Below, piece by piece: positions 15,392 through 24,562 of a DNA stretch of 37,825 bases; within the stretch, counting starts at the first letter, position 1; the number at the start of each line of letters is the position of its first letter. The stretch covers positions 1-37,825 of the forward strand of contig NZ_JAGGKA010000027.1 in the NCBI RefSeq assembly GCF_017873215.1. The letters are read 5' to 3'. The stretch is from Clostridium tetanomorphum. Lineage in GTDB: Bacteria; Bacillota; Clostridia; Clostridiales; Clostridiaceae. The notes beneath the pieces were generated by a model that had not been told where the DNA came from, ran no database searches, and saw nothing but the letters and a program-made list of their open reading frames with translations. The position numbers and the translations under genes are program-made.

Positions 15392-16555
15392 ATGATTTAT
15401 ATAAAAGTATATCTAGATAATGCAGCTACTACTTATCCAAAACCAGATTGTGTATATAATGGCATGATGAATTATATGAAAAACATTGGTGCTAGTTCGA
15501 GCAGAGGTGCATATTGTAATGCCTTAGAAAGTAGTAGACTTGTATATAATTGTAGAAAAGAATTAAGTTTATTTTTTAACTTCCCCAAAATTGAAAATGT
15601 TATTTTTACACCAAATGTTACTACTTCATTAAATATATTATTAAAATCAGTTATAAAAGATGGATGGCATATAATAACTTCTTCTATGGAACATAATTCT
15701 GTTTTAAGACCTTTAAATTCCATAGAAAAACATAAAAATATCGAAATTGACATAATACAATGTAATTCTAATGGATTAATTCCAATTAATGAATTTAAAT
15801 CTAAAATTAAACATAATACCAAACTTGTAATATTATCTCATGCTTCAAATATAATAGGTACAATTCAGCCATTAGAAAAAATAGGAGAAATTTGTAAAAA
15901 TAAAGATATTTACTTTATTATTGATTCTGCTCAAACTGCTGGTAATATCCCTTTAGATTTTAATAAACTTAAGTTTAGTGCCCTAGCTTTTACTGGACAT
16001 AAATCATTGATAGGTCCCCAAGGTATTGGAGGATTTTTAATAACAGATGAATTAAATAATGAAGCTATACCTTTTATAGAAGGTGGTACTGGTAGTGAAT
16101 CTGAAAATCCATTTCAGCCTAGTTTTCTGCCTGATAAATTTGAAAGTGGAACATTAAATACACCTGGAATAGCTGGACTATATGAAGGATTAAAATTTAT
16201 CAAAAATACAGGAATAAACTATATTAAAGAAAGGGAAACTTATTTATTTAAATATTTTTTACACCATTTATTAAATCTAGATTTTATAAAAGTATATGGA
16301 CATAATCCTAATCTTTTATATACTCCTACTATGTCAATAAACTTAAAAGACATGGATAGTTCAATGTTATCTTTTATATTAGATAGAGATTTTGGAATTG
16401 CAACTAGATCTGGTCTTCACTGTGCTCCATTAGCTCATAAGACAATAGGATCTTTTCCTTCTGGTACTGTAAGATTTAGTATTGGTTTTTTTAATACAAT
16501 GGATGATATAAACTATACTATAAATAGTTTAATTAAGATATATAAGAGGAAGTGA
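15392..16555 (+). CDS. Cysteine desulfurase-like PLP enzyme (class V aminotransferase, EF2568 type)
   Basis: 387 residues from ATG 15392. PLP-binding and catalytic features are present: YLDNAATTYPKP near the start, H101 (MEHNS), D178 and Q181 (IIDSAQTAG), Lys204 as the Schiff-base lysine (TGHKS), and catalytic Cys344 in SGLHCAPLAH. It would release sulfur (or selenium) from cysteine (or selenocysteine). The EF2568-type subfamily is found near YedF in selenium-related loci, as here. The ATG lies inside the SD-like AAAGGAGATGAT; no ATG, GTG or TTG is at the ideal distance, and in-frame ATA at 15401 is. The start is therefore uncertain by 3-9 residues. It overlaps ytvI only if GTG 16552 is used. 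Confidence 0.9.
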   Translation: MIYIKVYLDNAATTYPKPDCVYNGMMNYMKNIGASSSRGAYCNALESSRLVYNCRKELSLFFNFPKIENVIFTPNVTTSLNILLKSVIKDGWHIITSSMEHNSVLRPLNSIEKHKNIEIDIIQCNSNGLIPINEFKSKIKHNTKLVILSHASNIIGTIQPLEKIGEICKNKDIYFIIDSAQTAGNIPLDFNKLKFSALAFTGHKSLIGPQGIGGFLITDELNNEAIPFIEGGTGSESENPFQPSFLPDKFESGTLNTPGIAGLYEGLKFIKNTGINYIKERETYLFKYFLHHLLNLDFIKVYGHNPNLLYTPTMSINLKDMDSSMLSFILDRDFGIATRSGLHCAPLAHKTIGSFPSGTVRFSIGFFNTMDDINYTINSLIKIYKRK

Positions 16556-16560
16556 ACTTA

Positions 16561-17616
16561 ATGAACAAAATAATTGAAAAGTTAGATAAAATTATTGCTT
16601 TCTTTATCATTTATTCTCTTTCATTCATAATATTATTTAAAGCTTTAAACTATACTTTACCATTTGTATTAGCTTTTCTGTTTTCTTTAATTTTAAGAAA
16701 ACCTACTGAATTTTTAATTAATAAGTTTAAAATAAAAAAAGGCATTGCTGCTTTATTGACTACTTTAATATTTTTTACATTAATATTACTAATATTATCC
16801 TTAGGTATAACTTCTTTAACTAGAGAAGCTATTCAACTTGGTAAAAGCAGTCAAAATTATCTAGCTAATAATTCAAACAACATATATAATTTTTTTAGCA
16901 GCTTAGAAGGTTATTATAATAATTTAGATCCATCTATTACAAGTGCTATAGAAAAAAATTTATCAAATTCATTATATGAGCTTTCTAATTTCACTGTGGC
17001 TGCTACTAGTGTGATAATTCAAAGTGTAATTTCCTTCTTAACCTATATACCATATTTATTTATGGTTATATTATTTACATTAATTTCAACATATTTCTTT
17101 ACAAAAGATTTGACTTCTGCAAAAAACAAAGTTTTAAACTTTATAGCCATAGATAATCCTGATAGAATTCATTCTATATTTAACCAATCAAAAAAATTGC
17201 TAGCAAACTATGCTTTTTCTTATATGTTAGTTATATGTATAACTTTTATTGAAACCTTAATCGGGTTTCTGTTTTTAAAAGTAAAATATGCTGTAATATT
17301 AAGTGCTATTGCTGCAATATTTGATATATTGCCTATCCTAGGAATAGGAGGAATATATATTCCATTAGCTCTAATTTATTTCTTTATAATTAAGAATTAT
17401 TTTACAGCTTTGGGCATTCTTATCTGGTACATTATAGTTACAGTAGTAAGACAGATATTGGAACCTAAAATAGTATCTTCTTCTCTAGGAGTACATCCGG
17501 TTTCAATATTAGCTGCTATTTTTATTGGATTAAAAGCAAATGGTATTTCAGGAATGTTCTTTTGCATATTTTTAGTGATATTTTATAAAGTATTAAAAGG
17601 CGTAAAAGTATTGTAA
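16561..17616 (+). CDS. ytvI: AI-2E family membrane protein, YtvI-like (sporulation)
   Basis: About 351 residues with roughly eight membrane segments, a charged mid-region (about 95-140) and the family signatures YAVILSAIAAIFDILPILGIG and VRQILEPKIVSSSLGVHP. It resembles YtvI, a membrane protein of the AI-2E exporter superfamily annotated as sporulation-related; the substrate is unknown. ATG 16561 is preferred over GTG 16552, because AGAGGA at 16545-16550 is too close to the GTG. It is followed by a terminator that overlaps the yyaC SD. Confidence 0.85.
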   Translation: MNKIIEKLDKIIAFFIIYSLSFIILFKALNYTLPFVLAFLFSLILRKPTEFLINKFKIKKGIAALLTTLIFFTLILLILSLGITSLTREAIQLGKSSQNYLANNSNNIYNFFSSLEGYYNNLDPSITSAIEKNLSNSLYELSNFTVAATSVIIQSVISFLTYIPYLFMVILFTLISTYFFTKDLTSAKNKVLNFIAIDNPDRIHSIFNQSKKLLANYAFSYMLVICITFIETLIGFLFLKVKYAVILSAIAAIFDILPILGIGGIYIPLALIYFFIIKNYFTALGILIWYIIVTVVRQILEPKIVSSSLGVHPVSILAAIFIGLKANGISGMFFCIFLVIFYKVLKGVKVL

Positions 17617-17624
17617 TAAATTGT

Positions 17625-17671
17625 ATAAAAAACCTCACTGTGGACATAATCCCAAACAGGAGGTTTTTTAT
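17625..17671 (+). terminator. Terminator hairpin after ytvI that contains the yyaC SD
   Basis: Arms ATAAAAAACCTC (17625-17636) and GAGGTTTTTTAT (17660-17671) pair over 12 bp, extended by CTG/CAG past a one-base bulge. The T run and the SD AGGAGG (17658-17663) of yyaC are in the 3' arm. Read-through RNA from ytvI would hide the yyaC SD; RNA starting inside the loop would expose it. Confidence 0.75.
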
Positions 17672-18271
17672 ATGAAAGAAAAAATAGTTATAGATTCTTC
17701 TGTAAATAATTCTATTATAATGTTAAGAGATATTTTATGTGAATATTTAATTCCTATTATAAAATCTGAAAGGCCTATTGTTATTCTTTGTATAGGTTCT
17801 GATAGGTCTACTGGTGATAGCCTTGGACCACTAATAGGTTATAAACTTCGCTTTCTATCAAGAGAAAACTTATATATCTACGGTAGTTTAGATAATCCTG
17901 TTCATGCTAAAAATTTGTGTGAAATAACATCAAAAATTCAAAATGAATATAAAAATCCATATATAATAGCTATAGATGCATGTTTAGGTAATGTTCAAAA
18001 CATAGGCAAGATATGTATAGAAGAGAAAGCTTTATGTCCTGGGTCAGCAATGAATAAAAATTTACCCCCTATTGGCAACTTAAGTATAACAGGAATAGTT
18101 AACATTTCAGGAACTCTTGAATTTATGGTTTTACAGAATACAAGATTAAATACTGTAATGCAATTAGCTGATGTTATTTCCAAAGGTATATATCATTCAA
18201 TATTAAAAACTATCGGTGGTAGAAAGCCACAAAAACACTTGTCAACATTTGGTATAGAAAATCATATATAA
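17672..18271 (+). CDS. yyaC: YyaC, sporulation protein (DUF1256)
   Basis: 199 residues from ATG 17672, chosen because AGGAGG lies 8 bases upstream; the in-frame ORF upstream is the terminator stem. Conserved segments: CIGSDRSTGDSLGPLIG (40-56), IDACLG near 101, LPPIGNLSITGIVN. The family shares the fold of germination protease GPR, with acidic residues D44, D49 and D102 as possible metal or catalytic residues. In Bacillus it is a forespore gene. I see no certain sigma-F/G promoter, but the terminator structure implies its own transcription start. Confidence 0.92.
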   Translation: MKEKIVIDSSVNNSIIMLRDILCEYLIPIIKSERPIVILCIGSDRSTGDSLGPLIGYKLRFLSRENLYIYGSLDNPVHAKNLCEITSKIQNEYKNPYIIAIDACLGNVQNIGKICIEEKALCPGSAMNKNLPPIGNLSITGIVNISGTLEFMVLQNTRLNTVMQLADVISKGIYHSILKTIGGRKPQKHLSTFGIENHI

Positions 18272-18317
18272 TAATATAAATAGCCAAGTAACATGTTTTC
18301 TTGGCTATTTATATTAT
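18271..18317. terminator. Bidirectional terminator between yyaC and ykuS-like gene
   Basis: Perfect 18-bp stem, arms 18271-18288 and 18300-18317 (inner sequence TAGCCAAG/CTTGGCTA), loop of 11, T-rich on both sides. The left arm touches the yyaC stop codon. Confidence 0.88.
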
Positions 18318-18326
18318 TATTATTTT

Positions 18327-18581
18327 TTAAAATATTGAATTATATGTTCTATTATTAAGTATGTATTCTATTTCGTCTATACTTTTACTTCCTGCATCAA
18401 CAATTAAGGTTCCATCCCTATTTATAGTATTTTTCATGCTTAACTTTAATAATCCACCATCTTTTAAATTACATATTACTGCATCACAAGAATCATTCTC
18501 TAACGTATCTATCACTTTATAGCCTCTTTTTTTTAATTCTTCTCTTATATATTCAAGTTCTTCTGAAACACATACAGTCAT
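18327..18581 (-). CDS. YkuS family protein (UPF0180)
   Basis: 84 residues, start MTVCVSEELEYIREELKKRGYKVI, compact alpha/beta protein of the YkuS/UPF0180 family with unknown function. SD GGAGG is 7 bases before ATG, and the SD and its T-rich spacer are the 3' arm of a terminator hairpin. It is separated by this hairpin from the upstream DUF4446 gene. Confidence 0.85.
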   Translation of the reverse strand: MTVCVSEELEYIREELKKRGYKVIDTLENDSCDAVICNLKDGGLLKLSMKNTINRDGTLIVDAGSKSIDEIEYILNNRTYNSIF

Positions 18582-18582
18582 A

Positions 18583-18626
18583 AAAAAACCTCCTTTAAAG
18601 TAATATTACCATAAAGAAGGTTTTTT
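18583..18626 (-). terminator. Terminator hairpin that contains the ykuS-like SD
   Basis: Minus-strand arms AAAAAACCTTCTTTA and TAAAGGAGGTTTTTT pair over 15 positions (one G-U), with a GTAATATTAC-containing loop; plus coordinates 18583-18597 and 18612-18626. It would end parAB-DUF4446 transcription and hide the SD GGAGG (18589-18593) in read-through RNA. Confidence 0.75.
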
Positions 18627-18662
18627 ATTCATATTTATATAATAAATACTAAATTTATTTAC

Positions 18663-19202
18663 TTAAAATTTACTTATGTTTAAATCCTCATCTAAAGTTA
18701 ATTTTACTTTATTCATAGCATCTTTTAATACATATTTTTCTTCATCTGAAAGTTCGTATCTTGATAATCCTTTATCAATTGGCTTAGCATAAGTTGTACT
18801 TTCATTTCTTCCATATATTCCAGTAAGTATTACCCCATTATTATTATTATCTAATAAAGCTATAGAATAACTTAAATCACTTCCTACATCTTCAAATGCT
18901 CTATATCTTACTATTGATACTTTTTGAATACATGCATTTAATTTACTATCTAGTGATTTATATAACTTTTTCATATATTCTGTTTCCTCAGTAGACTTAT
19001 CAATTCTATCTAAATATGTAATTACTAATTCCTCTATACTTTTACTATCTGTTCCTCTCATAAATTTTCTATACCTATCTTCCAGCCTATTAATTGCTTT
19101 AAATTGTATTATAATTGTAAAAAATAATATTATTACTATTGCTGAAAGTGCTATTACAATTATGCTTTGAAAATTGCTTATAAAGTTTAACACGTTGTCC
19201 AT
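18663..19202 (-). CDS. DUF4446 family membrane-anchored protein
   Basis: 179 residues. One membrane helix at about 12-33, then a probable coiled-coil (36-95) and a C-terminal beta-rich part (RYRAFEDVGSDLSYSIALLD, GIYGRNESTTYAKPI). The family is common beside parB in clostridia; function unknown. SD AAAGGAG precedes ATG. A parS-like site lies between parB and this gene. Confidence 0.85.
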   Translation of the reverse strand: MDNVLNFISNFQSIIVIALSAIVIILFFTIIIQFKAINRLEDRYRKFMRGTDSKSIEELVITYLDRIDKSTEETEYMKKLYKSLDSKLNACIQKVSIVRYRAFEDVGSDLSYSIALLDNNNNGVILTGIYGRNESTTYAKPIDKGLSRYELSDEEKYVLKDAMNKVKLTLDEDLNISKF

Positions 19203-19224
19203 TACTTTTTTCTCCTTTCATAAA

Positions 19225-19240
19225 TGTTTCACATGAAACA
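19225..19240. promoter_or_regulatory. parS site (one mismatch)
   Basis: TGTTTCACATGAAACA differs from the consensus TGTTTCACGTGAAACA at one central base. It lies between parB and DUF4446 and is a probable ParB nucleation site. Confidence 0.85.
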
Positions 19241-19255
19241 TTTCGTTAGTTATAT

Positions 19256-20107
19256 TTATAACTTTAGAATATCCAATATTCTTTGTAGATCCTCTTCTGA
19301 ATAATATTCTATCTCAATTTTACCTTTATTCTTTTTATTATTAATACTTACCTTTGTACCGAATAAGTCTTCCAGTCTATTCTTAACATCTATATAATAA
19401 GGATTATTAATATTATTATTTTTAGATTTCTTTTTATCATTACTTGTATTTATCATACTTTTTATTAATTTTTCTGTTTCTCTTACACTTAAATTTTCAT
19501 CTATAATTGTTTGAGATATTTTATATTGTAATTCTTTATCTTGTAATGGTAATATTGCCCTACCATGACCTTCAGTTATTACTCCATCAATTAAATAATC
19601 TTGAACTCTTTCATCTAAATTAAGTAATCTTAAACAGTTAGTTATGGACACTCTAGATTTTCCAATTCTTTTACTCAATTCTTCTTGTGTCAGCCCGAAG
19701 TCATCAATAAGTTTCTTATATGCCTTAGCTTCTTCAATTGGATTTAAATCCTCTCTTTGTATATTTTCTATTAATGATATTTCTAAAATAGACCTATCAC
19801 TTAAATCCATTATTATAGCAGGAACATTTTTTAGTCCAGCCATTTTAGCTCCTCTCCAACGTCTCTCTCCTGCAACAATAATATATTTATCACTTTCTTT
19901 TTTTACTATTAACGGCTGTATTATACCATGTTCTTTAATTGATTCTGATAACTGAATTATTCCTTCTTCATCAAATTTTTTTCTAGGTTGCTTACTGTTA
20001 GGCTTAATTAAATCTATTGCCAATTCACTACTGCTAGTTATATCCTCATCTATTTCTTCAGGAATAAGAGCTCCTAAACCTTTACCTAATCCAAATTTTT
20101 TATTCAT
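19256..20107 (-). CDS. parB: Chromosome partitioning protein ParB (Spo0J)
   Basis: 283 residues. CTP-dependent DNA clamp that loads at parS and spreads, recruiting SMC and stimulating ParA. N-terminal ParA-activating tail (KKFGLGKGLGALIPEE), CTPase boxes AGERRWRGA (79-87) and ENIQRE (114-119), HTH region near 150-185 (TQEELSKRIGKSRVSITNCL) and a C-terminal dimer domain. ATG lies 2 bases after the parA stop, with GGAGG in the parA end, so translation is coupled. Confidence 0.97.
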   Translation of the reverse strand: MNKKFGLGKGLGALIPEEIDEDITSSSELAIDLIKPNSKQPRKKFDEEGIIQLSESIKEHGIIQPLIVKKESDKYIIVAGERRWRGAKMAGLKNVPAIIMDLSDRSILEISLIENIQREDLNPIEEAKAYKKLIDDFGLTQEELSKRIGKSRVSITNCLRLLNLDERVQDYLIDGVITEGHGRAILPLQDKELQYKISQTIIDENLSVRETEKLIKSMINTSNDKKKSKNNNINNPYYIDVKNRLEDLFGTKVSINNKKNKGKIEIEYYSEEDLQRILDILKL

Positions 20108-20109
20108 AT

Positions 20110-20877
20110 TTAACTATTTTGCCTCCTTAAAAATTCTTTAGTTAAATCTTCATAAGCTTCTGCGCCTTTGCATTTTCCATCATACAAAACTATAGGTAAG
20201 CCAAAACTTGGTGCTTCAGCTAATCTAATATTTCTTGGTATATTAGTGTCATACACTTTATCTTTAAAATATTTTTTAACTTCTGAAACTACCTCATTTG
20301 AAAGATTAGTTCTACCATCATACATACTCATTATTACGCCTTCTATCTCCAAATTTTTATTTAATGATTTTTTTACTAATTGAATGGTATTAACTAGTTG
20401 TCCAACTCCTTCTAATGCATAAAATTCACATTGAATTGGTATTAGTACACTATCTGAAGCTACTAAAGCGTTTAATGTTAATAAACCTAAAGATGGTGGA
20501 CAATCTATGAAAACAAAATCATATTCATCTTCAATTTCACTAATCTTTTCTTTTAATATCCCCTCTCTATTTTCTTTTCCTATTAGTTCTACCTCTGCTC
20601 CTGCTAATTCCATAGTAGATGGTGCTATACAAAAATTATTTATAAGTTCACTATGTTTAATCACGTCTTTAATTCTAACATCAGAGGTTAATAAATCATA
20701 AACTGAAAAATCTAATTTTCTTTTATCTATGCCCAATCCACTAGTTGTATTTCCCTGTGGATCTACATCTATTGAAAGCACCTTATATCCTTCCATACAA
20801 AGATATGAACATAAATTTATATTAGTAGTTGTCTTACCTACTCCACCTTTTTGATTAAAAATAGAAATAACTTTCAT
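20110..20877 (-). CDS. parA: Chromosome partitioning ATPase ParA (Soj)
   Basis: 255 residues from ATG 20875-20877, chosen because TGGGGA precedes it; an upstream in-frame TTG lacks an SD. Deviant Walker A KGGVGKT (10-16), switch regions DVDPQGNTTSGLG and FIDCPPSLGLLT. ParA-type ATPase of chromosome segregation and, in Bacillus, a DnaA regulator. First gene of parA-parB-DUF4446. Confidence 0.97.
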   Translation of the reverse strand: MKVISIFNQKGGVGKTTTNINLCSYLCMEGYKVLSIDVDPQGNTTSGLGIDKRKLDFSVYDLLTSDVRIKDVIKHSELINNFCIAPSTMELAGAEVELIGKENREGILKEKISEIEDEYDFVFIDCPPSLGLLTLNALVASDSVLIPIQCEFYALEGVGQLVNTIQLVKKSLNKNLEIEGVIMSMYDGRTNLSNEVVSEVKKYFKDKVYDTNIPRNIRLAEAPSFGLPIVLYDGKCKGAEAYEDLTKEFLRRQNS

Positions 20878-20964
20878 ATATATCCCCACCAATCTTTCTT
20901 ATGTAATAAATATACTATATTAATTATATATTCATTATAATAATAATAAAAGTACTTTATTAAA

Positions 20965-21001
20965 ATAAAAATAGAAGTTCCTTAAAACAGAAACCTCTAT
21001 T
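20965..21001 (-). terminator. Terminator after noc
   Basis: Minus strand AATAGAGGTTT and GAACTTCTATT pair over 11 positions with two G-U pairs, followed by TTTATTTT. It separates noc from parA. Confidence 0.7.
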
Positions 21002-21015
21002 ATAAATATTTATAA

Positions 21016-21031
21016 TGTTTCACGTGAAACA
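21016..21031. promoter_or_regulatory. parS site (perfect)
   Basis: TGTTTCACGTGAAACA is an exact 16-bp parS palindrome, located between the noc stop codon and the noc terminator. Confidence 0.97.
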
Positions 21032-21033
21032 AT

Positions 21034-21813
21034 CTATTTTTTTGGTATACTAATTGTAATTTGTATTTTATCATCTAATTCTTTTGACGTATATTGAGCT
21101 GTTACTCCATATTTATCAAAAACTTGTTTTACAGTATTTATATAAACTTTAGCACTAAATATACCCTTAATTCTTTTTCTTCCATCTTTAGCTAAATTAT
21201 TTTCTGTTATTTTAATTAATTCTTTATTAATAAGTTCTTCAGTTTTCTTTACATTTAAAGATTTTTTTATTACAGTATTTAAAACTTTTTTTTGTAATTC
21301 TTCTGTAGGTAATTTTAATAATGCTCTAGCATGTCTTTCTGTTAAGTTACTTTCTAAAAGTTTTTTTCTAATTCTTTGTGGAAGCTTAAGTAATCTTATT
21401 TTATTAGCTATAGTAGATTGTTTTTTCCCAATAAGCTCTGCTAATTTTTCTTGAGTATAACTATGTTCTCTTATCAAATTATAATAAGCTTCTGCTTCTT
21501 CCAAAAAATTCAAATCTTCCCTTTGTATATTTTCTAATAAAGCTATAGCCGCAGACTCTTTGTCTGTTACATCAACAATAATAACCGGTACCTCTTTCAG
21601 TCCTATTTTTTTAGCAGCCCTTAACCTTCTTTCACCTGCTACAAGCTCATATCTACTATCTCCCATTCTTCTCACTGATAGAGGTTGGATTATACCATAA
21701 CTTTTTATTGATTTAGCTAGTTCATCTATGGCTTCTTCATTAAATATTTTTCTTGGCTGATATACATTAGGAGAAATTAAATCAATATTTACATAGTTTA
21801 TATTTTCTTCCAT
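21034..21813 (-). CDS. noc: ParB paralogue, nucleoid occlusion protein Noc
   Basis: 259 residues from ATG 21811-21813; an upstream TTG gives a longer, less likely form. ParB-type CTPase domain with AGERRLRAA (59-67) and ENIQREDL, HTH region with TQEKLAELIGKKQSTIANKI, and C-terminal dimer domain. Position downstream of rsmG and before parAB is that of Noc in Bacillus, where it blocks division over the nucleoid. The N-terminus (MEENINYVNIDLI) lacks the classical ParA-activating motif but is not clearly the membrane-binding helix of Bacillus Noc, so the exact role is less certain. Confidence 0.82.
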   Translation of the reverse strand: MEENINYVNIDLISPNVYQPRKIFNEEAIDELAKSIKSYGIIQPLSVRRMGDSRYELVAGERRLRAAKKIGLKEVPVIIVDVTDKESAAIALLENIQREDLNFLEEAEAYYNLIREHSYTQEKLAELIGKKQSTIANKIRLLKLPQRIRKKLLESNLTERHARALLKLPTEELQKKVLNTVIKKSLNVKKTEELINKELIKITENNLAKDGRKRIKGIFSAKVYINTVKQVFDKYGVTAQYTSKELDDKIQITISIPKK

Positions 21814-21926
21814 AATTAAACCATCCCTCTTATGTTTTCCTTTAATTAACAATTCTCCAAACTTACTTAAAATCCTTCTTTATTTAATAAAATTTCTATG
21901 ACAAATTGCTACAGAATAAATATTAT

Positions 21927-22646
21927 TTACTTAATTGGATTCTTAGCTGCTGCTCCCGCTTTTCTTGGATATTTTGTTGGAGTATTTTTTATCTTTTTTA
22001 TTACTACCAAATTATGCTGTAAATCACTTTCTTCTATTTCTACTTTTACAATCTGTTCTATTTTTCCACCTAAAATATCTATGGCCTTTTTCCCTTCTTT
22101 TATTTCCTCTTCAACAGAAGGCCCTTTCATAGCTACAAAATATCCTCCTACTTTTACATAAGGTATACAAAACTCGCTTAATACAGCTATATTTGCAACA
22201 GCTCTTGATACTACAGCATCAAATTTTTCTCTATATTCATCTTTTTTTGAGAAATCTTCCGCTCTTCCGTGAAGTGTATTAATATTATTAATTTGTAACT
22301 GACTTATAACTTCGTCTAAAAACTTAATTCTTTTATTTAGTGAATCTAATAAAGTAAATTCTTTATTTTCATCTACAATTTTCATAGGTATTCCTGGAAA
22401 CCCTGCACCTGTTCCAATATCTATTACTTTTTTACATTCTTTTAAAGGAGAGAATTTATAAATCTTTATACTGTCTATAAAATGCTTTTTTATAATAGCT
22501 TCATCTTCTGTTATAGCAGTAAGATTAATTTTTTCGTTCCATTCTTTTATTAAATCCTTATACTTTATGAATCTATTATATTTTCCCTCATCAAACTCTA
22601 TATTAACATCCTTACATGCAGAACTTAAAAGATCATAATATTGCAT
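21927..22646 (-). CDS. rsmG: 16S rRNA m7G527 methyltransferase RsmG
   Basis: 239 residues. SAM-binding motif [15 protein letters not shown] (74-88), then [16 protein letters not shown] and HGRAEDFS, all typical of RsmG (GidB). It methylates G527 of 16S rRNA; loss gives low-level streptomycin resistance. It lies 20 bases downstream of mnmG. The C-terminal extension ([19 protein letters not shown]) is the normal family end. Confidence 0.97.
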   Translation of the reverse strand: MQYYDLLSSACKDVNIEFDEGKYNRFIKYKDLIKEWNEKINLTAITEDEAIIKKHFIDSIKIYKFSPLKECKKVIDIGTGAGFPGIPMKIVDENKEFTLLDSLNKRIKFLDEVISQLQINNINTLHGRAEDFSKKDEYREKFDAVVSRAVANIAVLSEFCIPYVKVGGYFVAMKGPSVEEEIKEGKKAIDILGGKIEQIVKVEIEESDLQHNLVVIKKIKNTPTKYPRKAGAAAKNPIK

Positions 22647-22666
22647 AATTAACCTCCAACATTATT

Positions 22667-24550
22667 CTATTTGCTATTATTTTTAAACTTATGCTCTAAG
22701 TATATAAGAAGAACTGATACATCTGCTGGTGATACTCCTGATATTCTAGATGCCTGCCCTATATTTACAGGTTTAACTGAATTAAGTTTTTGTATTGCTT
22801 CCTTCCTTAAACCATGTACATTATTATAATCTATATTTTCAGGAATAAGCCTTTTTTCAAATTTCTTATATTGTTGTACTTGATCCAGTTGTTTCTGAAT
22901 ATATCCTTCATATTTTGACATAGTATTTACTTCTTCTTGTACATCAAAAGATAATTCTGGTCTTTCTATATCTAAATCTTTTAATTTAAAGTAATCAAGT
23001 TCTGGTCTTTTTATCAATTCATATAAACTTATAGGTTTTCTAAGCTCTGAAGAATTTAATGATACCAAAAATTCATTAACTTCTTTTCTATTAGTTATTT
23101 GTATATTTTTTATCCTCTCAATTTCTTCTTCAATTGCTTGTTTTCTCTCTAAAAATTTATTGTATCTCTCCTCACTTACAAGCCCTACATCATATCCCAT
23201 TTGTGTTAATCTTAAGTCTGCATTATCCTGTCTTAAAAGTAATCTATACTCTGCACGAGATGTCATCATTCTATAAGGCTCATTAGTTCCTTTAGTTATT
23301 AAGTCGTCTATTAATACTCCAATATAAGCATCTGATCTATTTAAAATAAGAGGATCTTTTTCTTTAATTTTCATAACAGAATTTATTCCTGCTATTATTC
23401 CTTGAGCTGCAGCTTCTTCATATCCTGAACTTCCATTTATTTGTCCCGCTCCAAACAATCCTTCTATATCTTTAAATTCTAATGATAATTTTAATTGTTG
23501 AGGATCTATACAATCATATTCTATGGCATATGCAGTCCTTAAAAATTCAACATTTTCCATACCAGGTACTGTTCTATACATAGCTATTTGTACATCTTCT
23601 GGCAAAGAGCTTGACATTCCTCCAACATATAATTCATCTGTATTTTCCCCTTCTGGCTCTATAAATACTTGATGTTTTTCCTTATCAGGAAATCTCATAA
23701 CTTTATCTTCTATAGATGGGCAATATCTTGGTCCAATTCCTTCAATAGATCCATTATATAATGGAGACCTATCTATATTTTTTCTTATAACTTCATGTGT
23801 TTCTTCATTTGTATACGTTAAATAACAAGAAATTTGATCCTTCTCCAAATTATTGCTCATAAATGAAAAAGGTACTATTTTTTCATCTCCCGCCTGTTCA
23901 ATCATCTTAGAAAAATCAACAGTTCTTCTATTTACTCTAGCTGGTGTTCCTGTCTTAAATCTTCTTAACTTTATTCCTAAATCTAAAAGGCTCTTTGATA
24001 AATCATTTGCTGGAAATAATCCATTAGGTCCACTACTATAACTAACATTACCTATAATTACTTTTCCCTTTAAATAAGTTCCTGTTGCAAGAATTATTGC
24101 TTTTGTGGTATAGTAAGCTCCATTTTTAGTCAATACTCCTTTTACTCTTCCATTCTCTATCTCTATAGAAACAACCTCTACTTGTTTTAATGTTAAATTT
24201 TCTTGTCTTTCTATTACACTCTTCATTCTTTCTGAGTATCTTTTTTTATCAGCCTGAGCCCTTAAAGAATGCACTGCTGGTCCTTTAGATGTGTTTAACA
24301 TTCTTGATTGTATAAAAGTATGATCTATATTTATTCCAATTTCCCCACCTAAAGCATCTATTTCTCTAACTAGATGACCTTTAGCCGTTCCACCAATATT
24401 GGGGTTACATGGCATTAAAGCCAAACTATCTAAATTTATAGTGCATAGTAAAACCTTGCATCCCATTCTAGCACCAGCCAATGCGGCTTCACATCCAGCA
24501 TGCCCTGCACCTACTACTACTACATCATACTCTCCACCAAAATATTTCAT
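22667..24550 (-). CDS. mnmG: tRNA uridine 5-carboxymethylaminomethyl modification enzyme MnmG
   Basis: 627 residues. FAD-binding motif [18 protein letters not shown] (13-30), conserved [18 protein letters not shown] and C-terminal helical MnmE/tRNA-binding domain. Together with MnmE it makes the cmnm5 modification at U34 of several tRNAs. It starts 12 bases after mnmE stops, in the same transcription unit. Confidence 0.98.
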   Translation of the reverse strand: MKYFGGEYDVVVVGAGHAGCEAALAGARMGCKVLLCTINLDSLALMPCNPNIGGTAKGHLVREIDALGGEIGINIDHTFIQSRMLNTSKGPAVHSLRAQADKKRYSERMKSVIERQENLTLKQVEVVSIEIENGRVKGVLTKNGAYYTTKAIILATGTYLKGKVIIGNVSYSSGPNGLFPANDLSKSLLDLGIKLRRFKTGTPARVNRRTVDFSKMIEQAGDEKIVPFSFMSNNLEKDQISCYLTYTNEETHEVIRKNIDRSPLYNGSIEGIGPRYCPSIEDKVMRFPDKEKHQVFIEPEGENTDELYVGGMSSSLPEDVQIAMYRTVPGMENVEFLRTAYAIEYDCIDPQQLKLSLEFKDIEGLFGAGQINGSSGYEEAAAQGIIAGINSVMKIKEKDPLILNRSDAYIGVLIDDLITKGTNEPYRMMTSRAEYRLLLRQDNADLRLTQMGYDVGLVSEERYNKFLERKQAIEEEIERIKNIQITNRKEVNEFLVSLNSSELRKPISLYELIKRPELDYFKLKDLDIERPELSFDVQEEVNTMSKYEGYIQKQLDQVQQYKKFEKRLIPENIDYNNVHGLRKEAIQKLNSVKPVNIGQASRISGVSPADVSVLLIYLEHKFKNNSK

Positions 24551-24562
24551 CTGTTTTTCTCC

